Source: an uncultured Ruminococcus sp.
GTDB taxonomy: Bacteria > Bacillota > Clostridia > Lachnospirales > Lachnospiraceae
DNA: 64,000 nt
NCBI GenBank assembly: GCA_934359255.1
Contig: CAKRLG010000012.1
Location: 5,359-69,358 of the forward strand
Direction of reading: 5' to 3'
The notes below the pieces were generated by a model that saw nothing but the letters and a program-made list of their open reading frames with translations, searched no databases and was not told where the DNA came from. This document shows, piece by piece, positions 43,708 through 53,165 of this stretch (the first letter of the stretch is position 1; every line of letters begins with the position of its first letter). Position numbers and translations under genes: made by a program.

Positions 43708-45153
43708 ATGAAAAAGGTATTATATGTTGCATCGGAAGCAGTACCGTTTATCAAGACCGGAGGGCTTGCGGATGTTGTAGGTTCTTTGCCTAAATGTTTT
43801 CCAAAAGAATATTTCGATGTAAGAGTTGTTATTCCAAAATACGCCTGTATGAAACAGGAATTTAAAGATCAGCTTCATTACATAACTAATTTTTATATGG
43901 ATCTGAACTGGAGACAGCAGTACGTAGGAATCTTCGAGATGGAATATGAAGGGATCAAATTCTATTTTATCGATAATGAAGAGCATTTCAGCGGAGACAA
44001 GCCATATTATGGTATGCCGGGAGATCTGGAAAAATTTGCATTCTTTTCCAAAGCGGCATTGTCAATTCTTCCGGTGATCGATTTCAGACCGGACATCATC
44101 CACTGTCATGACTGGCAGACCGGACTGATTCCGGTATATCTGAAAGAACGTTTCCAGGGAAGCGATTTCTATCGTGGTATCAAATCAGTTATGACCATCC
44201 ACAACCTGAAATTCCAGGGAGTATGGGATATTAAGACTGTAAAAAGTATTACCGGTCTGTCTGATTACTTCTTTACACCGGACAAACTGGAGGCGAATAA
44301 AGATGCCAACTATCTGAAAGGCGGTCTGGTATATGCAGATGCGATCACAACTGTAAGTAACACTTATGCGGAAGAAATCAAAACCCCATTCTACGGGGAA
44401 GGGTTGGATGGACTGATGCAGGCGAGAAGCAACAGCCTGCGTGGTATCGTAAACGGAATCGATTATAACGAATATAATCCGGAAACGGATGCGATGATCG
44501 CAATGAATTATAATGCAAAGACATTCCGAAAAGAAAAAGTAAAAAATAAGACAGCTCTTCAGGAGGAACTGGGACTGGAAGTGAATCCTAAGGCTATGAT
44601 GCTGGGTGTGGTATCCCGCCTGACAGATCAGAAAGGTTTTGATCTGATCGCCTATATGATGGATGAACTGTGTCAGGATGCCATTCAGCTGGTGGTTCTC
44701 GGAACCGGAGAAGAAAAATACGAAAATATGTTCCGGCATTTTGCATGGAAGTATGACAAAAAGGTTTCAGCAAATATCTATTATTCAGAAGCAATGTCTC
44801 ATAAGATCTATGCGGCAGCAGATGCATTCCTGATGCCGTCTCTGTTTGAACCATGTGGTCTGAGCCAGCTGATGAGCCTTCGTTATGGTACCGTGCCGAT
44901 CGTAAGAGAAACCGGTGGTCTGAAAGATACCGTACAGCCGTACAATGAGTTTGAAGGAACCGGAACCGGATTCAGTTTTACAAACTATAATGCCCATGAG
45001 ATGTTAAATACGATCCGCTACGCAGAACGAGTATATTATGACCGCAAACGCGAATGGAACAAGATCGTCGATCGTGGCATGGCACAGGATTATTCCTGGA
45101 ACAATTCTGCAAAGCAGTATGAAGAAATGTATACCTGGCTGGCAGGTTATTAG
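43708..45153 (+). CDS. glgA: Glycogen synthase
   Basis: GlgA adds glucose from ADP-glucose to growing glycogen chains (GT5 family). The 481-residue protein opens with the ADP-glucose-binding motif KTGGLADVVGSLPK, includes HCHDWQTGLIPVYL and MTIHNLKFQGVW, and ends with the GT-B C-terminal half (MPSLFEPCGLSQLMSLRYGT, GGLKDTVQPY). AGGAGG precedes the ATG. No other glycogen gene is in the window, so it is probably a single-gene unit. A TATAAT at 43659-43664 may be its -10 box. Confidence 0.96.
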   Translation: MKKVLYVASEAVPFIKTGGLADVVGSLPKCFPKEYFDVRVVIPKYACMKQEFKDQLHYITNFYMDLNWRQQYVGIFEMEYEGIKFYFIDNEEHFSGDKPYYGMPGDLEKFAFFSKAALSILPVIDFRPDIIHCHDWQTGLIPVYLKERFQGSDFYRGIKSVMTIHNLKFQGVWDIKTVKSITGLSDYFFTPDKLEANKDANYLKGGLVYADAITTVSNTYAEEIKTPFYGEGLDGLMQARSNSLRGIVNGIDYNEYNPETDAMIAMNYNAKTFRKEKVKNKTALQEELGLEVNPKAMMLGVVSRLTDQKGFDLIAYMMDELCQDAIQLVVLGTGEEKYENMFRHFAWKYDKKVSANIYYSEAMSHKIYAAADAFLMPSLFEPCGLSQLMSLRYGTVPIVRETGGLKDTVQPYNEFEGTGTGFSFTNYNAHEMLNTIRYAERVYYDRKREWNKIVDRGMAQDYSWNNSAKQYEEMYTWLAGY

Positions 45154-45227
45154 AATCCATCGGGATACTCTGACACAGACAGAGAAAATCTGATATCCCG
45201 TGACAAAAGAAAATATGATACAGGAAA

Positions 45228-45250
45228 CACCGGCGGATTTTCCGCCGGTG
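45228..45250 (+). terminator. GC-rich hairpin after glgA
   Basis: CACCGGCGGA, TTT loop, TCCGCCGGTG; perfect ten-pair stem, but the T-run comes only some 20 bases later. Confidence 0.6.
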
Positions 45251-45331
45251 AAATATTCCCAGATCTCTTTTTTATGTTCATCCGGCAGATCGCCGAAATT
45301 CTCAGAAAATTTTTAAAAACAAAAATAGCAG

Positions 45332-45360
45332 TTGACAACAAAACTAATTTGTAATAGTAT
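45332..45360 (+). promoter_or_regulatory. Promoter of recA
   Basis: TTGACA at 45332-45337, 17-base spacer, TAGTAT at 45355-45360. Confidence 0.8.
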
Positions 45361-45373
45361 GTAAACAGTAAGA

Positions 45374-45387
45374 CGAACATAAGTTCG
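45374..45387 (+). promoter_or_regulatory. LexA (DinR) SOS box before recA
   Basis: CGAACATAAGTTCG exactly matches the Gram-positive SOS consensus CGAACNNNNGTTCG. It begins 14 bases past the -10 box. Confidence 0.93.
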
Positions 45388-45408
45388 TATGCAAAAAAGG
45401 AGACCATT

Positions 45409-46482
45409 ATGGCAAAAGAAGATAAATTAAAAGCCCTTGATGCGGCTTTGGGACAGATTGAAAAACAGTTTGGAAAAGGATCTGTAATGAAACTGGGAGA
45501 TTCCGGTAAGAACATGAATGTGCAGACTGTACCTACCGGATCTCTGAGTCTGGACATTGCACTTGGACTTGGCGGCGTTCCGCGGGGACGTATCATCGAG
45601 ATCTATGGACCGGAGTCCAGTGGTAAGACAACAGTAGCGTTACATATGGTAGCAGAAGTACAGAAACGTGGCGGGATTGCCGGATTTGTGGATGCAGAGC
45701 ATGCACTGGATCCAGCTTATGCAAAAAATATCGGAGTAGATATTGATGAACTGTATATCTCACAGCCGGATAACGGTGAGCAGGCTCTGGAGATCACGGA
45801 GACAATGGTGCGTTCCGGTGCGATGGATATTATCATTGTGGACTCTGTAGCAGCTCTGGTACCAAAGGCTGAAATTGAGGGTGATATGGGAGATTCTCAT
45901 ATGGGTCTGCAGGCGCGACTGATGTCTCAGGCACTGAGAAAACTGACTGGTGTGGTAAGCAAGTCTAATTGTATTGTAATCTTTATCAATCAGTTGCGTG
46001 AAAAAATCGGTGTGATGTTCGGTAATCCTGAGACAACTACCGGTGGACGTGCACTGAAGTTCTACGCATCTGTACGTATGGATGTGAGAAGGACAGAAAC
46101 TATCAAACAGGGCGGAGAGGTGATTGGTAACCGTACCCGTGTGAAGGTCGTAAAGAACAAAGTGGCACCTCCATTTAAAGAGGCAGAATTTGATATCATG
46201 TTCGGAAAAGGAATTTCCAAAGAAAGCGATATTCTGGATCTGGCTGTAAATCTGGGAATTATCCAGAAAAGTGGTGCATGGTTTGCCTACAATGATGGCA
46301 AGATCGGTCAGGGAAGAGAGAATGCAAAGATCTTCCTGAGAGAGAATCCGGAGATTGCGGAAGAAATCGAACGTCAGGTAAGAGCCCATTACGGACTTGG
46401 AGAAGATGGTCCACAGGATGCAGAAAAAGATGTGGATCAAGCAAAGAATATTCTGGCAGATGGGTCAGATGATGAAGTATGA
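45409..46482 (+). CDS. recA: Recombinase RecA
   Basis: RecA forms the ATP-dependent filament for homologous recombination and triggers LexA self-cleavage. The 357-residue product has all core parts: GPESSGKTT (Walker A), [31 protein letters not shown] and [20 protein letters not shown] (loop L2), and an acidic C-terminal tail. AAAAAGGAG precedes the ATG. The SOS box and promoter upstream show damage control. It overlaps recX by four bases. Confidence 0.98.
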   Translation: MAKEDKLKALDAALGQIEKQFGKGSVMKLGDSGKNMNVQTVPTGSLSLDIALGLGGVPRGRIIEIYGPESSGKTTVALHMVAEVQKRGGIAGFVDAEHALDPAYAKNIGVDIDELYISQPDNGEQALEITETMVRSGAMDIIIVDSVAALVPKAEIEGDMGDSHMGLQARLMSQALRKLTGVVSKSNCIVIFINQLREKIGVMFGNPETTTGGRALKFYASVRMDVRRTETIKQGGEVIGNRTRVKVVKNKVAPPFKEAEFDIMFGKGISKESDILDLAVNLGIIQKSGAWFAYNDGKIGQGRENAKIFLRENPEIAEEIERQVRAHYGLGEDGPQDAEKDVDQAKNILADGSDDEV

Positions 46483-47105
46483 GAATCGTAGAGATTGTCC
46501 CTGTAACAAAAGCAAAGTATCGTGTTGTGACAGAAGAACAGCTCGCCTTTATATTATATAAGGGCGAGCTTTCCCGTTATCGATTGAAGGTAAATGGGGA
46601 ACTATCAGCGGAAACTTTTCAGGAAATTTTCCGGGAAATCCTGGTGAAAAGGGCAAAATTGAGGGCAATGCATCTGTTGACACGGATGGATTACACGGAA
46701 GCAGAGCTGGAAAAGAAATTAATGAAGGGCGAATATACACCCCAGGCGGTAAAAATTGCCATGGATTATGTGCGTTCGTATCATTATCTGGACGATGAAC
46801 GGTACGTGGCGCGATATCTGTCTGCCTATCAGGGCAGGAAAAGCAGACGACAGATGCAGTTTGAATTGGAGCGAAAGGGGATTCCACGGGAGATGATCCA
46901 ACGAAGACAGGAAGCACTGGATGACGAAGAAGGGTGTGTGGATGAAACGAACATGATTCGTCAGCTTCTGGAAAAACGCTGCAAACATCCGAAAGAGGCA
47001 GATGAAAAAGAAAAAAGACGACATTATGGTTATTTGATGAGAAAAGGCTTTTCTTCTTCAGAGATTCAGTCGGTGTTCCGGGAATATTTTTCACAGAGGG
47101 AATAA
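46479..47105 (+). CDS. recX: Regulatory protein RecX
   Basis: RecX inhibits or tunes RecA filaments. The 208-residue protein has the three-repeat helical layout: [23 protein letters not shown] first repeat ([20 protein letters not shown]), then [20 protein letters not shown] and [17 protein letters not shown], then a C-terminal repeat ending in [20 protein letters not shown]. Its ATG overlaps the recA stop (ATGA), so the pair is co-translated and shares the SOS promoter. Confidence 0.93.
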   Translation: MRIVEIVPVTKAKYRVVTEEQLAFILYKGELSRYRLKVNGELSAETFQEIFREILVKRAKLRAMHLLTRMDYTEAELEKKLMKGEYTPQAVKIAMDYVRSYHYLDDERYVARYLSAYQGRKSRRQMQFELERKGIPREMIQRRQEALDDEEGCVDETNMIRQLLEKRCKHPKEADEKEKRRHYGYLMRKGFSSSEIQSVFREYFSQRE

Positions 47106-47196
47106 GAGGGATAACTGTGCCCTTTGCTCACAAAAAACACCTTGCGGGATATTAGCAGGGAACGGTAACTATATCTACAAAAAAACAGGTAATCCG

Positions 47197-47225
47197 TTGA
47201 CAAATTTGTGAAATCATTATAGAAT
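47197..47225 (+). promoter_or_regulatory. Promoter of rny
   Basis: TTGACA at 47197-47202, 17-base spacer, TAGAAT at 47220-47225. Confidence 0.75.
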
Positions 47226-47272
47226 TATACTGTTGTAAACGTACAATGAAAACTAAATAAGGAGGTGCTCCT

Positions 47273-48838
47273 ATGGCAAACGGAATCAATATATTAATTC
47301 CAATTATTGCTGTAGTCATTGCGCTGGTAATAGCGGTTCCTGTGGCTTGCAAACTTGCCGTTGCCAAGAAAGTAAAGCAGGATGCAGAAAAGATTGGCAC
47401 TGCGGAAGAAAAAGCAAGAAACATCATAGATGAAGCCCTGAAAACGGCGGAAACTAAGAAACGCGAAGCTCTTCTGGAAGCCAAAGAAGAATCTCTGAAA
47501 ACCAAGAATGAACTGGAAAAAGAGACCAGAGAGAGACGCAGCGAACTGCAAAAGTATGAAAAGCGTGTGCTGGCAAAAGAAGAATCTGTGGATCGTAAGG
47601 CAAATGCGCTGGAAAGACGGGAAGCAGAGTATTCAGCAAAAGAGACAGAGTTAAAGAAGAAAGAGAAAAAGGTTGACGAATTACATGACCAGGGAGTACA
47701 GGAACTTGAGAGAATCTCAGGACTGACCTCCGAACAGGCAAAGGATTATCTTTTAAAATCTGTTGAAGATGAAGTGAAAATTGATACTGCAAAACTTTAC
47801 AAAGAACTGGAAAGCAAAGCAAAAGAAGATGCTGCAAAGAAAGCAAAAGAATATGTGGTAACAGCCATTCAGAAATGTGCGGTTGACCATGTGGCAGAAT
47901 CTACCATTTCCGTTGTACAGCTTCCAAGCGATGAGATGAAAGGAAGAATCATCGGTCGTGAAGGAAGAAATATCCGTACACTGGAAACACTGACCGGTGT
48001 AGATCTGATCATTGACGATACACCGGAGGCTGTTGTTTTGTCCGGATTTGATCCGATCCGCCGTGAAGTGGCAAGAATTGCTCTTGAAAAACTGATCGTG
48101 GATGGTCGTATTCATCCGGCTCGTATTGAAGAAATGGTGGAGAAAGCACAGAAAGAAGTAGAAACCATGATTCGGGAAGAGGGGGAGAACGCCGCTCTGG
48201 AAGTAGGTGTTCACGGTATCCATCCGGAACTGATTCGTCTTCTTGGACGTATGAAATTCCGTTCCAGTTATGGACAGAACGCATTAAAGCATTCCATCGA
48301 AGTTGCACAGCTGTCAGGTCTTCTGGCGGCAGAAGTTGGTACGGATATCCGTCTGGCAAAACGTGCCGGCTTATTACATGATATAGGAAAATCCATCGAT
48401 CATGAAGTGGAAGGATCCCACATTCAGATTGGTGTTGACTTATGTAGAAAGTATAAAGAATCTCCAATTGTCATCAATGCAGTAGAAGCTCATCACGGTG
48501 ATGTAGAACCGGAATCATTGATTGCCGGAATCGTACAGGCTGCAGATGCAATCTCAGCTGCCCGCCCGGGTGCGAGAAGAGAGACATTGGAAACATATAC
48601 CAACAGATTGAAACAGTTAGAAGATATTACAAACTCCTTCAAAGGAGTAGACAAATCCTATGCGATTCAGGCAGGCCGCGAGGTTCGGATTATGGTATTG
48701 CCGGATCATGTCAACGATTCTGACATGGTATTGCTGGCAAGAGATATTTCCAAGCAGATTGAAGCTGAACTGGAATATCCTGGACAGATCAAAGTCAGTG
48801 TAATCCGTGAAAGTCGTGTTGTAGATTACGCAAAATAA
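47273..48838 (+). CDS. rny: Ribonuclease Y
   Basis: RNase Y is the membrane-bound endoribonuclease that starts much mRNA decay in Firmicutes. The 521-residue protein has an N-terminal membrane helix (about 5-27), a long charged coiled coil (about 30-180), a KH domain ([21 protein letters not shown], about 220-245) and an HD domain ([36 protein letters not shown]). All metal-binding HD residues are present. AAGGAGG precedes the ATG. A strong terminator follows, so it is a single-gene unit. Confidence 0.97.
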   Translation: MANGINILIPIIAVVIALVIAVPVACKLAVAKKVKQDAEKIGTAEEKARNIIDEALKTAETKKREALLEAKEESLKTKNELEKETRERRSELQKYEKRVLAKEESVDRKANALERREAEYSAKETELKKKEKKVDELHDQGVQELERISGLTSEQAKDYLLKSVEDEVKIDTAKLYKELESKAKEDAAKKAKEYVVTAIQKCAVDHVAESTISVVQLPSDEMKGRIIGREGRNIRTLETLTGVDLIIDDTPEAVVLSGFDPIRREVARIALEKLIVDGRIHPARIEEMVEKAQKEVETMIREEGENAALEVGVHGIHPELIRLLGRMKFRSSYGQNALKHSIEVAQLSGLLAAEVGTDIRLAKRAGLLHDIGKSIDHEVEGSHIQIGVDLCRKYKESPIVINAVEAHHGDVEPESLIAGIVQAADAISAARPGARRETLETYTNRLKQLEDITNSFKGVDKSYAIQAGREVRIMVLPDHVNDSDMVLLARDISKQIEAELEYPGQIKVSVIRESRVVDYAK

Positions 48839-48875
48839 TTTTGCTGCATCTGGCCGACGAGGAAAGTCAACAACA

Positions 48876-48914
48876 CCCCGGTTTAAAACGGAAGTTTTAG
48901 ACCGGGGATTTTTT
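48876..48914 (+). terminator. Terminator after rny
   Basis: CCCCGGT with ACCGGGG, and inner TAAAAC/GTTTTA, followed by ATTTTTT. Confidence 0.92.
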
Positions 48915-49002
48915 ACGCGAACAACAAATCTCGGGTACAGTTATTTCGGAAACGATGTACCAGCTGAAAAACGGAAAAAATTATCCCGATGAGGAATAGA
49001 AA

Positions 49003-49824
49003 ATGAAGAAAACGATAGTACGGGAGTATCGTCTCCCATCATCCTGTATCAAAGGAAAACAGGAACTGACGATTGCTTTTCTGACGGACCTTCATGATCA
49101 GGTTACGGGTGAGGATGGGGAGAGGATTTTTCACATTCTTAAGGAACAGGAGCCGGATCTGGTGTTAGTTGGTGGTGATGTGATAGTGGGTAAAAAAGGA
49201 TGTGACACGTCGAAAGCATTTGCATTTCTGAAAAAGTTGTCTGAGAATTATTCGGTATTTTATGCCAGTGGGAATCATGAACAACGTATCTCCGAACATC
49301 CGGAGATTTACGGGAAGACAGGGAAAAACTATGAGTCAGCATTGAAAAAGCTGCCGCTGATACGGTTGCGTAATCAAAAAATACAGCTGGAAAAAAAAGG
49401 AATACCGATCACTGTCTATGGCCTTGAACCGGAGGAACAGTTTTACGATAAGGGATTTCGAAAGAATGGTATGGTAAAAGAACTGAAGAAACACTTTGGA
49501 ACTCCGGATACGGATCGGCTGACGATTCTTCTGGCACATAATCCACGCTATAAAAAAGAGTATCTTTCCTGGGGAGCAGCGATGACATTTTCCGGGCATT
49601 ATCACGGAGGAGTTATGATGCTTGGAAAAAAGAGGGGAGCAATTGCCCCTGATTTTCGGATCTTTCCGGGTGAATGTGGCGGGATGCATCAGAAAAACGG
49701 ATGTGCGGTTATTGTCAGTGCCGGTCTGGGAGAACATACGATTCCGGTAAGAATCCATAACCCCAGAGAACTGACTATCGTTCGAATCTCTGCTTTACAA
49801 AATGAGGAAATGCCTGTAAAATAA
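49003..49824 (+). CDS. Metallophosphoesterase (calcineurin-like, YkuE/YaeI-like)
   Basis: A 273-residue two-metal phosphoesterase. The five motifs are visible: TDLHD (DxH), VLVGGDVIVG (GDxxxx), ASGNHEQR (GNHE), a late His in LLAHNPRY and the FSGHYHGGVMML motif. The substrate may be a lipid-linked or small phosphate ester; the closest described type is YkuE/YaeI. Unlike those, there is no N-terminal membrane or Tat signal, so it is probably cytoplasmic. GATGAGGA precedes the ATG. It lies 40 bases before scpA. Confidence 0.85.
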   Translation: MKKTIVREYRLPSSCIKGKQELTIAFLTDLHDQVTGEDGERIFHILKEQEPDLVLVGGDVIVGKKGCDTSKAFAFLKKLSENYSVFYASGNHEQRISEHPEIYGKTGKNYESALKKLPLIRLRNQKIQLEKKGIPITVYGLEPEEQFYDKGFRKNGMVKELKKHFGTPDTDRLTILLAHNPRYKKEYLSWGAAMTFSGHYHGGVMMLGKKRGAIAPDFRIFPGECGGMHQKNGCAVIVSAGLGEHTIPVRIHNPRELTIVRISALQNEEMPVK

Positions 49825-49864
49825 AAATTCAGGTATAGAGTGAGAAGAAAAAAGAGGAAGAAAC

Positions 49865-50650
49865 ATGGGAATACCGGTAAAACTGGAAGCATTTGAGGGT
49901 CCGCTGGATCTGCTTTTGCATCTGATCGAAAAAAATAAGATCGATATATATGATATCCCGATTGTGGAGATCACAGAACAGTATATGGAATATATCCGGC
50001 AGATGCAGGAAGAAAACCTGAATATCATGAGTGAGTTTATGGTCATGGCGGCTACTCTTCTGGATATCAAGTGCAAAATGCTTCTTCCCAAAGAAGTAAC
50101 GGAAGAAGGAGAAGAGAAGGATCCCCGTGAAGAACTGGTTCAGCAGCTGCTGGAATATAAGATGTTTAAATACATGTCCTATGAGTTGAGAGATCGTATG
50201 GCAGATGCTTCCCGCTGTGTATATCGGGCGGAGAGTATGCCAAAAGAAGTACTGGAATATCAGCCACCGGTGGATATCCGGGAATTGATCGGAGATCTGA
50301 CACTGGCCAAGCTTCAGAATATCTTCAATTCTATCATTAAACGTCAGGAAAACAAGGTGGATCCGATTCGAAGCAAATTTGGCCGGATTGAGAAAGAAGA
50401 AGTCAGCCTGGAAGATAAAATGAGTGATCTGGAATTATATGCCGGAACACATCACTATTTTTCTTTCCGCGGACTTCTGGAACGACAGTCCGGTAAGATC
50501 CAGGTGATCGTTACTTTTCTTGCTATCCTGGAATTGATGAAAACCGGCGTGATTACCATAGAGCAGGAACATTTATTTGATGATATTCAGATCACATCTT
50601 TAATATACGAGGAGCAGCAGGCAGATGGAGAAACTGGAAGCAGCGATTGA
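49865..50650 (+). CDS. scpA: Segregation and condensation protein A
   Basis: ScpA is the kleisin that bridges SMC heads in chromosome condensation. The 261-residue product has the N-terminal helical FEGPLDLLLHLIEKNKIDIYDI motif, the middle MVMAATLLDIKCKMLLPKE and the C-terminal winged-helix (FLAILELMKTGVITIEQEHLF). AGAGGAAGAA precedes the ATG. Its end overlaps scpB by 26 bases, a classic coupled pair. Confidence 0.97.
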   Translation: MGIPVKLEAFEGPLDLLLHLIEKNKIDIYDIPIVEITEQYMEYIRQMQEENLNIMSEFMVMAATLLDIKCKMLLPKEVTEEGEEKDPREELVQQLLEYKMFKYMSYELRDRMADASRCVYRAESMPKEVLEYQPPVDIRELIGDLTLAKLQNIFNSIIKRQENKVDPIRSKFGRIEKEEVSLEDKMSDLELYAGTHHYFSFRGLLERQSGKIQVIVTFLAILELMKTGVITIEQEHLFDDIQITSLIYEEQQADGETGSSD

Positions 50651-51188
50651 GGCAATTTTATTTTCCGCAGGTGATTCGGTGGAAACCGGAAGAATCGCGA
50701 AAGCAATCGGACAGGATAAAAACACAACGGAAAAAATTATCCGTAATATGATGTTAAAATATAATGCCAGAGACCGTGGAATCAAGATCCTGGAGTTGGA
50801 CGGAGCATTTCAGATGTGTACCAAACAGGAGTATTATGAATATCTGGTAGAGATTGCATTGCAGCCCAAGAAAGCAGTACTGACGGATGTGATGCTGGAG
50901 ACACTTTCGATTATCGCATACAAACAACCGGTAACGAAACAGGAAATTGAAAAAATCCGTGGTGTAAAATGCGACCATGCGATCAATAAGCTGGTGGAGT
51001 ATAATCTGGTTCAGGAACTTGGACGACTGGATGCTCCGGGACGTCCCATTCTTTTCGGGACAACGGAAGAATTTCTGAGAAATTTTGGAGTACAGTCGAC
51101 AGAGGATCTGCCTACGATCAGTCCGGTAAAAATGGAAGATTTTAAGGCAGAGGCGGAAGAAGAGATTCAGTTGCAGCTGGATCTGTAA
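50625..51188 (+). CDS. scpB: Segregation and condensation protein B
   Basis: ScpB dimers bind ScpA to complete the SMC-ScpAB condensin. The 187-residue protein shows the tandem winged helices: EAAIEAILFSAGDSVETGRI at the N terminus and VTKQEIEKIRGVKCDHAINK with LGRLDAPGRPILFGTTEEF near residues 100-150. The acidic C-terminal tail (EAEEEIQLQLDL) is usual. It starts inside scpA. Confidence 0.97.
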   Translation: MEKLEAAIEAILFSAGDSVETGRIAKAIGQDKNTTEKIIRNMMLKYNARDRGIKILELDGAFQMCTKQEYYEYLVEIALQPKKAVLTDVMLETLSIIAYKQPVTKQEIEKIRGVKCDHAINKLVEYNLVQELGRLDAPGRPILFGTTEEFLRNFGVQSTEDLPTISPVKMEDFKAEAEEEIQLQLDL

Positions 51189-51270
51189 CAAGAGAAAAAT
51201 CGGTTCTAAAAGAAAGAAAAATGCATATAGTATCTTTGGAAAACTGTGATAAAAAACGGGAGGATACTAT

Positions 51271-52473
51271 ATGGGAAAAATAAAGCTGGGATTGTTGCTG
51301 CTGCTTTTGGTACTGTTGGGAACACCGATGACAGGATATGGTATGCAGCTGAGTGAATCAGAACTTTATGCGCGTTCGGCATGTCTGATGGATGCAGACT
51401 CCGGGCGTGTTTTGTATTCTAAAAACAGTGATCAGAAACTTCCGATGGCAAGTACTACAAAGATTATGACCTGTATTCTTGCACTGGAAGAGGGACGGAT
51501 GGATGATCTGGTTACAGTATCCGCCTACGCAGCGAGTCAGCCGAAGGTACATATGGGTGCAAAAACAGGAGAACAGTTTTACCTGCAGGATCTTCTGTAT
51601 GCGCTGATGCTGAATTCAGATAATGATGCTGCTGTAATGATTGCAGAGCAGGTGGGTGGATCAGTAGAAGGATTTGCAGAAAAAATGAATCTGAAAGCAA
51701 GAGAACTCGGCTGTGATGATACATATTTTATTACACCGAACGGTCTGGATGCAGAGAATAAAAATGGGATCCACAGTACAACGGCAAAAGATCTTGCAAG
51801 AATTCTTCGCTACTGCATCATGGAGTCTCCGAAAAAAGCGGAATTTCTTGCAATTACGCAGATGCCTGCCTATACATTCTGGAATTATAGCAAGACCCAG
51901 ATTTATCAATGCACCAATCATAATGCGTTTCTTGGGATGATGGATGGAGCATTGACGGGAAAAACCGGATTTACAGGAAACGCAGGATATTGTTATGTGG
52001 GCGCTTTACAATGGGAGAAAAAAACACTGATTGTATCGCTGCTTGCCTGCGGATGGCCGAATAACCGTGGATATAAGTGGGAAGATACCAGAAAGCTCAT
52101 GACTTACGGGCTGACCAATTATGAATATCGGGATGTGTTTGAACAGAAAGATCTTGGACGGATCGCAGTGCTGAATGGCCGGCAACAGGGAACGACCATA
52201 GATGAAGTGGCAACCACCAGTCTGGAATACGGATCCGATGTGGAACAGATGCATCTGCCTCTGCTGTTAAGGAAAGATGAACAGATCACGGTGCACTATC
52301 AACTGCCGGCACAGCTGGAAGCTCCGGTCCGAAAAGGACAACAGATAGGGGTGGCGCAATATTTTCTTGGAAAGGATCTGTTGCAGGAATATCCGATATA
52401 TGCAGGCGAACAGGTGGATGTGAGAGATTATTACTGGTGTCTGGAACAGATAGGGGCAGCTTACTGTGCCTGA
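51271..52473 (+). CDS. D-alanyl-D-alanine carboxypeptidase (DacF/PBP5 type)
   Basis: A 400-residue low-mass penicillin-binding protein that trims the last D-Ala from peptidoglycan stems. Signal peptide is KIKLGLLLLLLVLLGTPMTG, cleaved near residue 22-24. The three active-site motifs are present: SxxK as STTK, SxN as SDN in LMLNSDNDAAVM, and KTG in TGKTGFTGNAG. The C-terminal PBP5_C domain (about 290-385) follows. In spore formers DacF homologues help with the spore cortex; that role is only possible here. CGGGAGGA precedes the ATG. Confidence 0.93.
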   Translation: MGKIKLGLLLLLLVLLGTPMTGYGMQLSESELYARSACLMDADSGRVLYSKNSDQKLPMASTTKIMTCILALEEGRMDDLVTVSAYAASQPKVHMGAKTGEQFYLQDLLYALMLNSDNDAAVMIAEQVGGSVEGFAEKMNLKARELGCDDTYFITPNGLDAENKNGIHSTTAKDLARILRYCIMESPKKAEFLAITQMPAYTFWNYSKTQIYQCTNHNAFLGMMDGALTGKTGFTGNAGYCYVGALQWEKKTLIVSLLACGWPNNRGYKWEDTRKLMTYGLTNYEYRDVFEQKDLGRIAVLNGRQQGTTIDEVATTSLEYGSDVEQMHLPLLLRKDEQITVHYQLPAQLEAPVRKGQQIGVAQYFLGKDLLQEYPIYAGEQVDVRDYYWCLEQIGAAYCA

Positions 52474-52487
52474 CAGGAGGGAAAAAC

Positions 52488-53051
52488 ATGAGAAAAATAA
52501 TGGAAGAACTGGAAGACTGTCCGGTGATTGCGGCAGTGAAAGATGAGAAAGGACTGGAAGAGTGCCTGAAGATGGATGTGGGCATGGTATTCGTTCTATA
52601 TGGAACGGTATGTACGATCGGTGAGATTGTAAAGAGGATCAAAGAACAGGGAAAAATCGCAGTGGTACATATTGATCTGATTCAGGGATTAAGCGGAAAA
52701 GATGCCGCAGTGGAATTTCTGAAGACATATACCTGTGCCGATGGTATCATTACCACGAAACCAGCTCTTATAAAGTGTGCAAAAGAACTGGGGATGTTCA
52801 CCGTGCTTCGGTTTTTTGTGATTGATTCCATGGCATATGATAATATTCAGAAACAGACAGCAGGGTATCGTCCGGATGTGATCGAGATTCTTCCGGGACT
52901 GATGCCGCGGGTAATCGAAAGAATCAAAAAGAGTGTAAGATGTCAGGTGATCGCAGGCGGACTCATCAGTGAAAAAGAAGATATTGTGGCTGCACTGAAG
53001 GCCGGCGCCGTAGCGATTTCCACCACAGACAAAAATGTATGGAAAATGTAA
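52488..53051 (+). CDS. GlpP-like glycerol-3-phosphate responsive antiterminator
   Basis: A 187-residue protein of the GlpP family. In B. subtilis GlpP binds glycerol-3-phosphate and prevents termination in the glp leader. The TIM-barrel-like core is visible: CPVIAAVKDEKGLEECL, VVHIDLIQGLSGKDAAVEFL, and phosphate-binding VIAGGLISEKEDIVAALKAG. ATG at 52488 follows AGGAGGG by eight bases. No glpF, glpK or glpD gene lies nearby, so it is an orphan; its target must be elsewhere. Confidence 0.88.
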   Translation: MRKIMEELEDCPVIAAVKDEKGLEECLKMDVGMVFVLYGTVCTIGEIVKRIKEQGKIAVVHIDLIQGLSGKDAAVEFLKTYTCADGIITTKPALIKCAKELGMFTVLRFFVIDSMAYDNIQKQTAGYRPDVIEILPGLMPRVIERIKKSVRCQVIAGGLISEKEDIVAALKAGAVAISTTDKNVWKM

Positions 53052-53073
53052 GAAGATAGACAGTATTTGCCTG

Positions 53074-53102
53074 TTGTGTTTTCAGAAAGTTCGTTATATA
53101 AT
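53074..53102 (+). promoter_or_regulatory. Promoter of the zinc-ribbon/YARHG gene
   Basis: TTGTGT at 53074-53079, 17-base spacer, TATAAT at 53097-53102. Confidence 0.72.
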
Positions 53103-53165
53103 TTTTCCATACGAGAGAATGCTGTAAGAAGAGAAAACAGCAACACAGATTATGGAGGAAACAGT

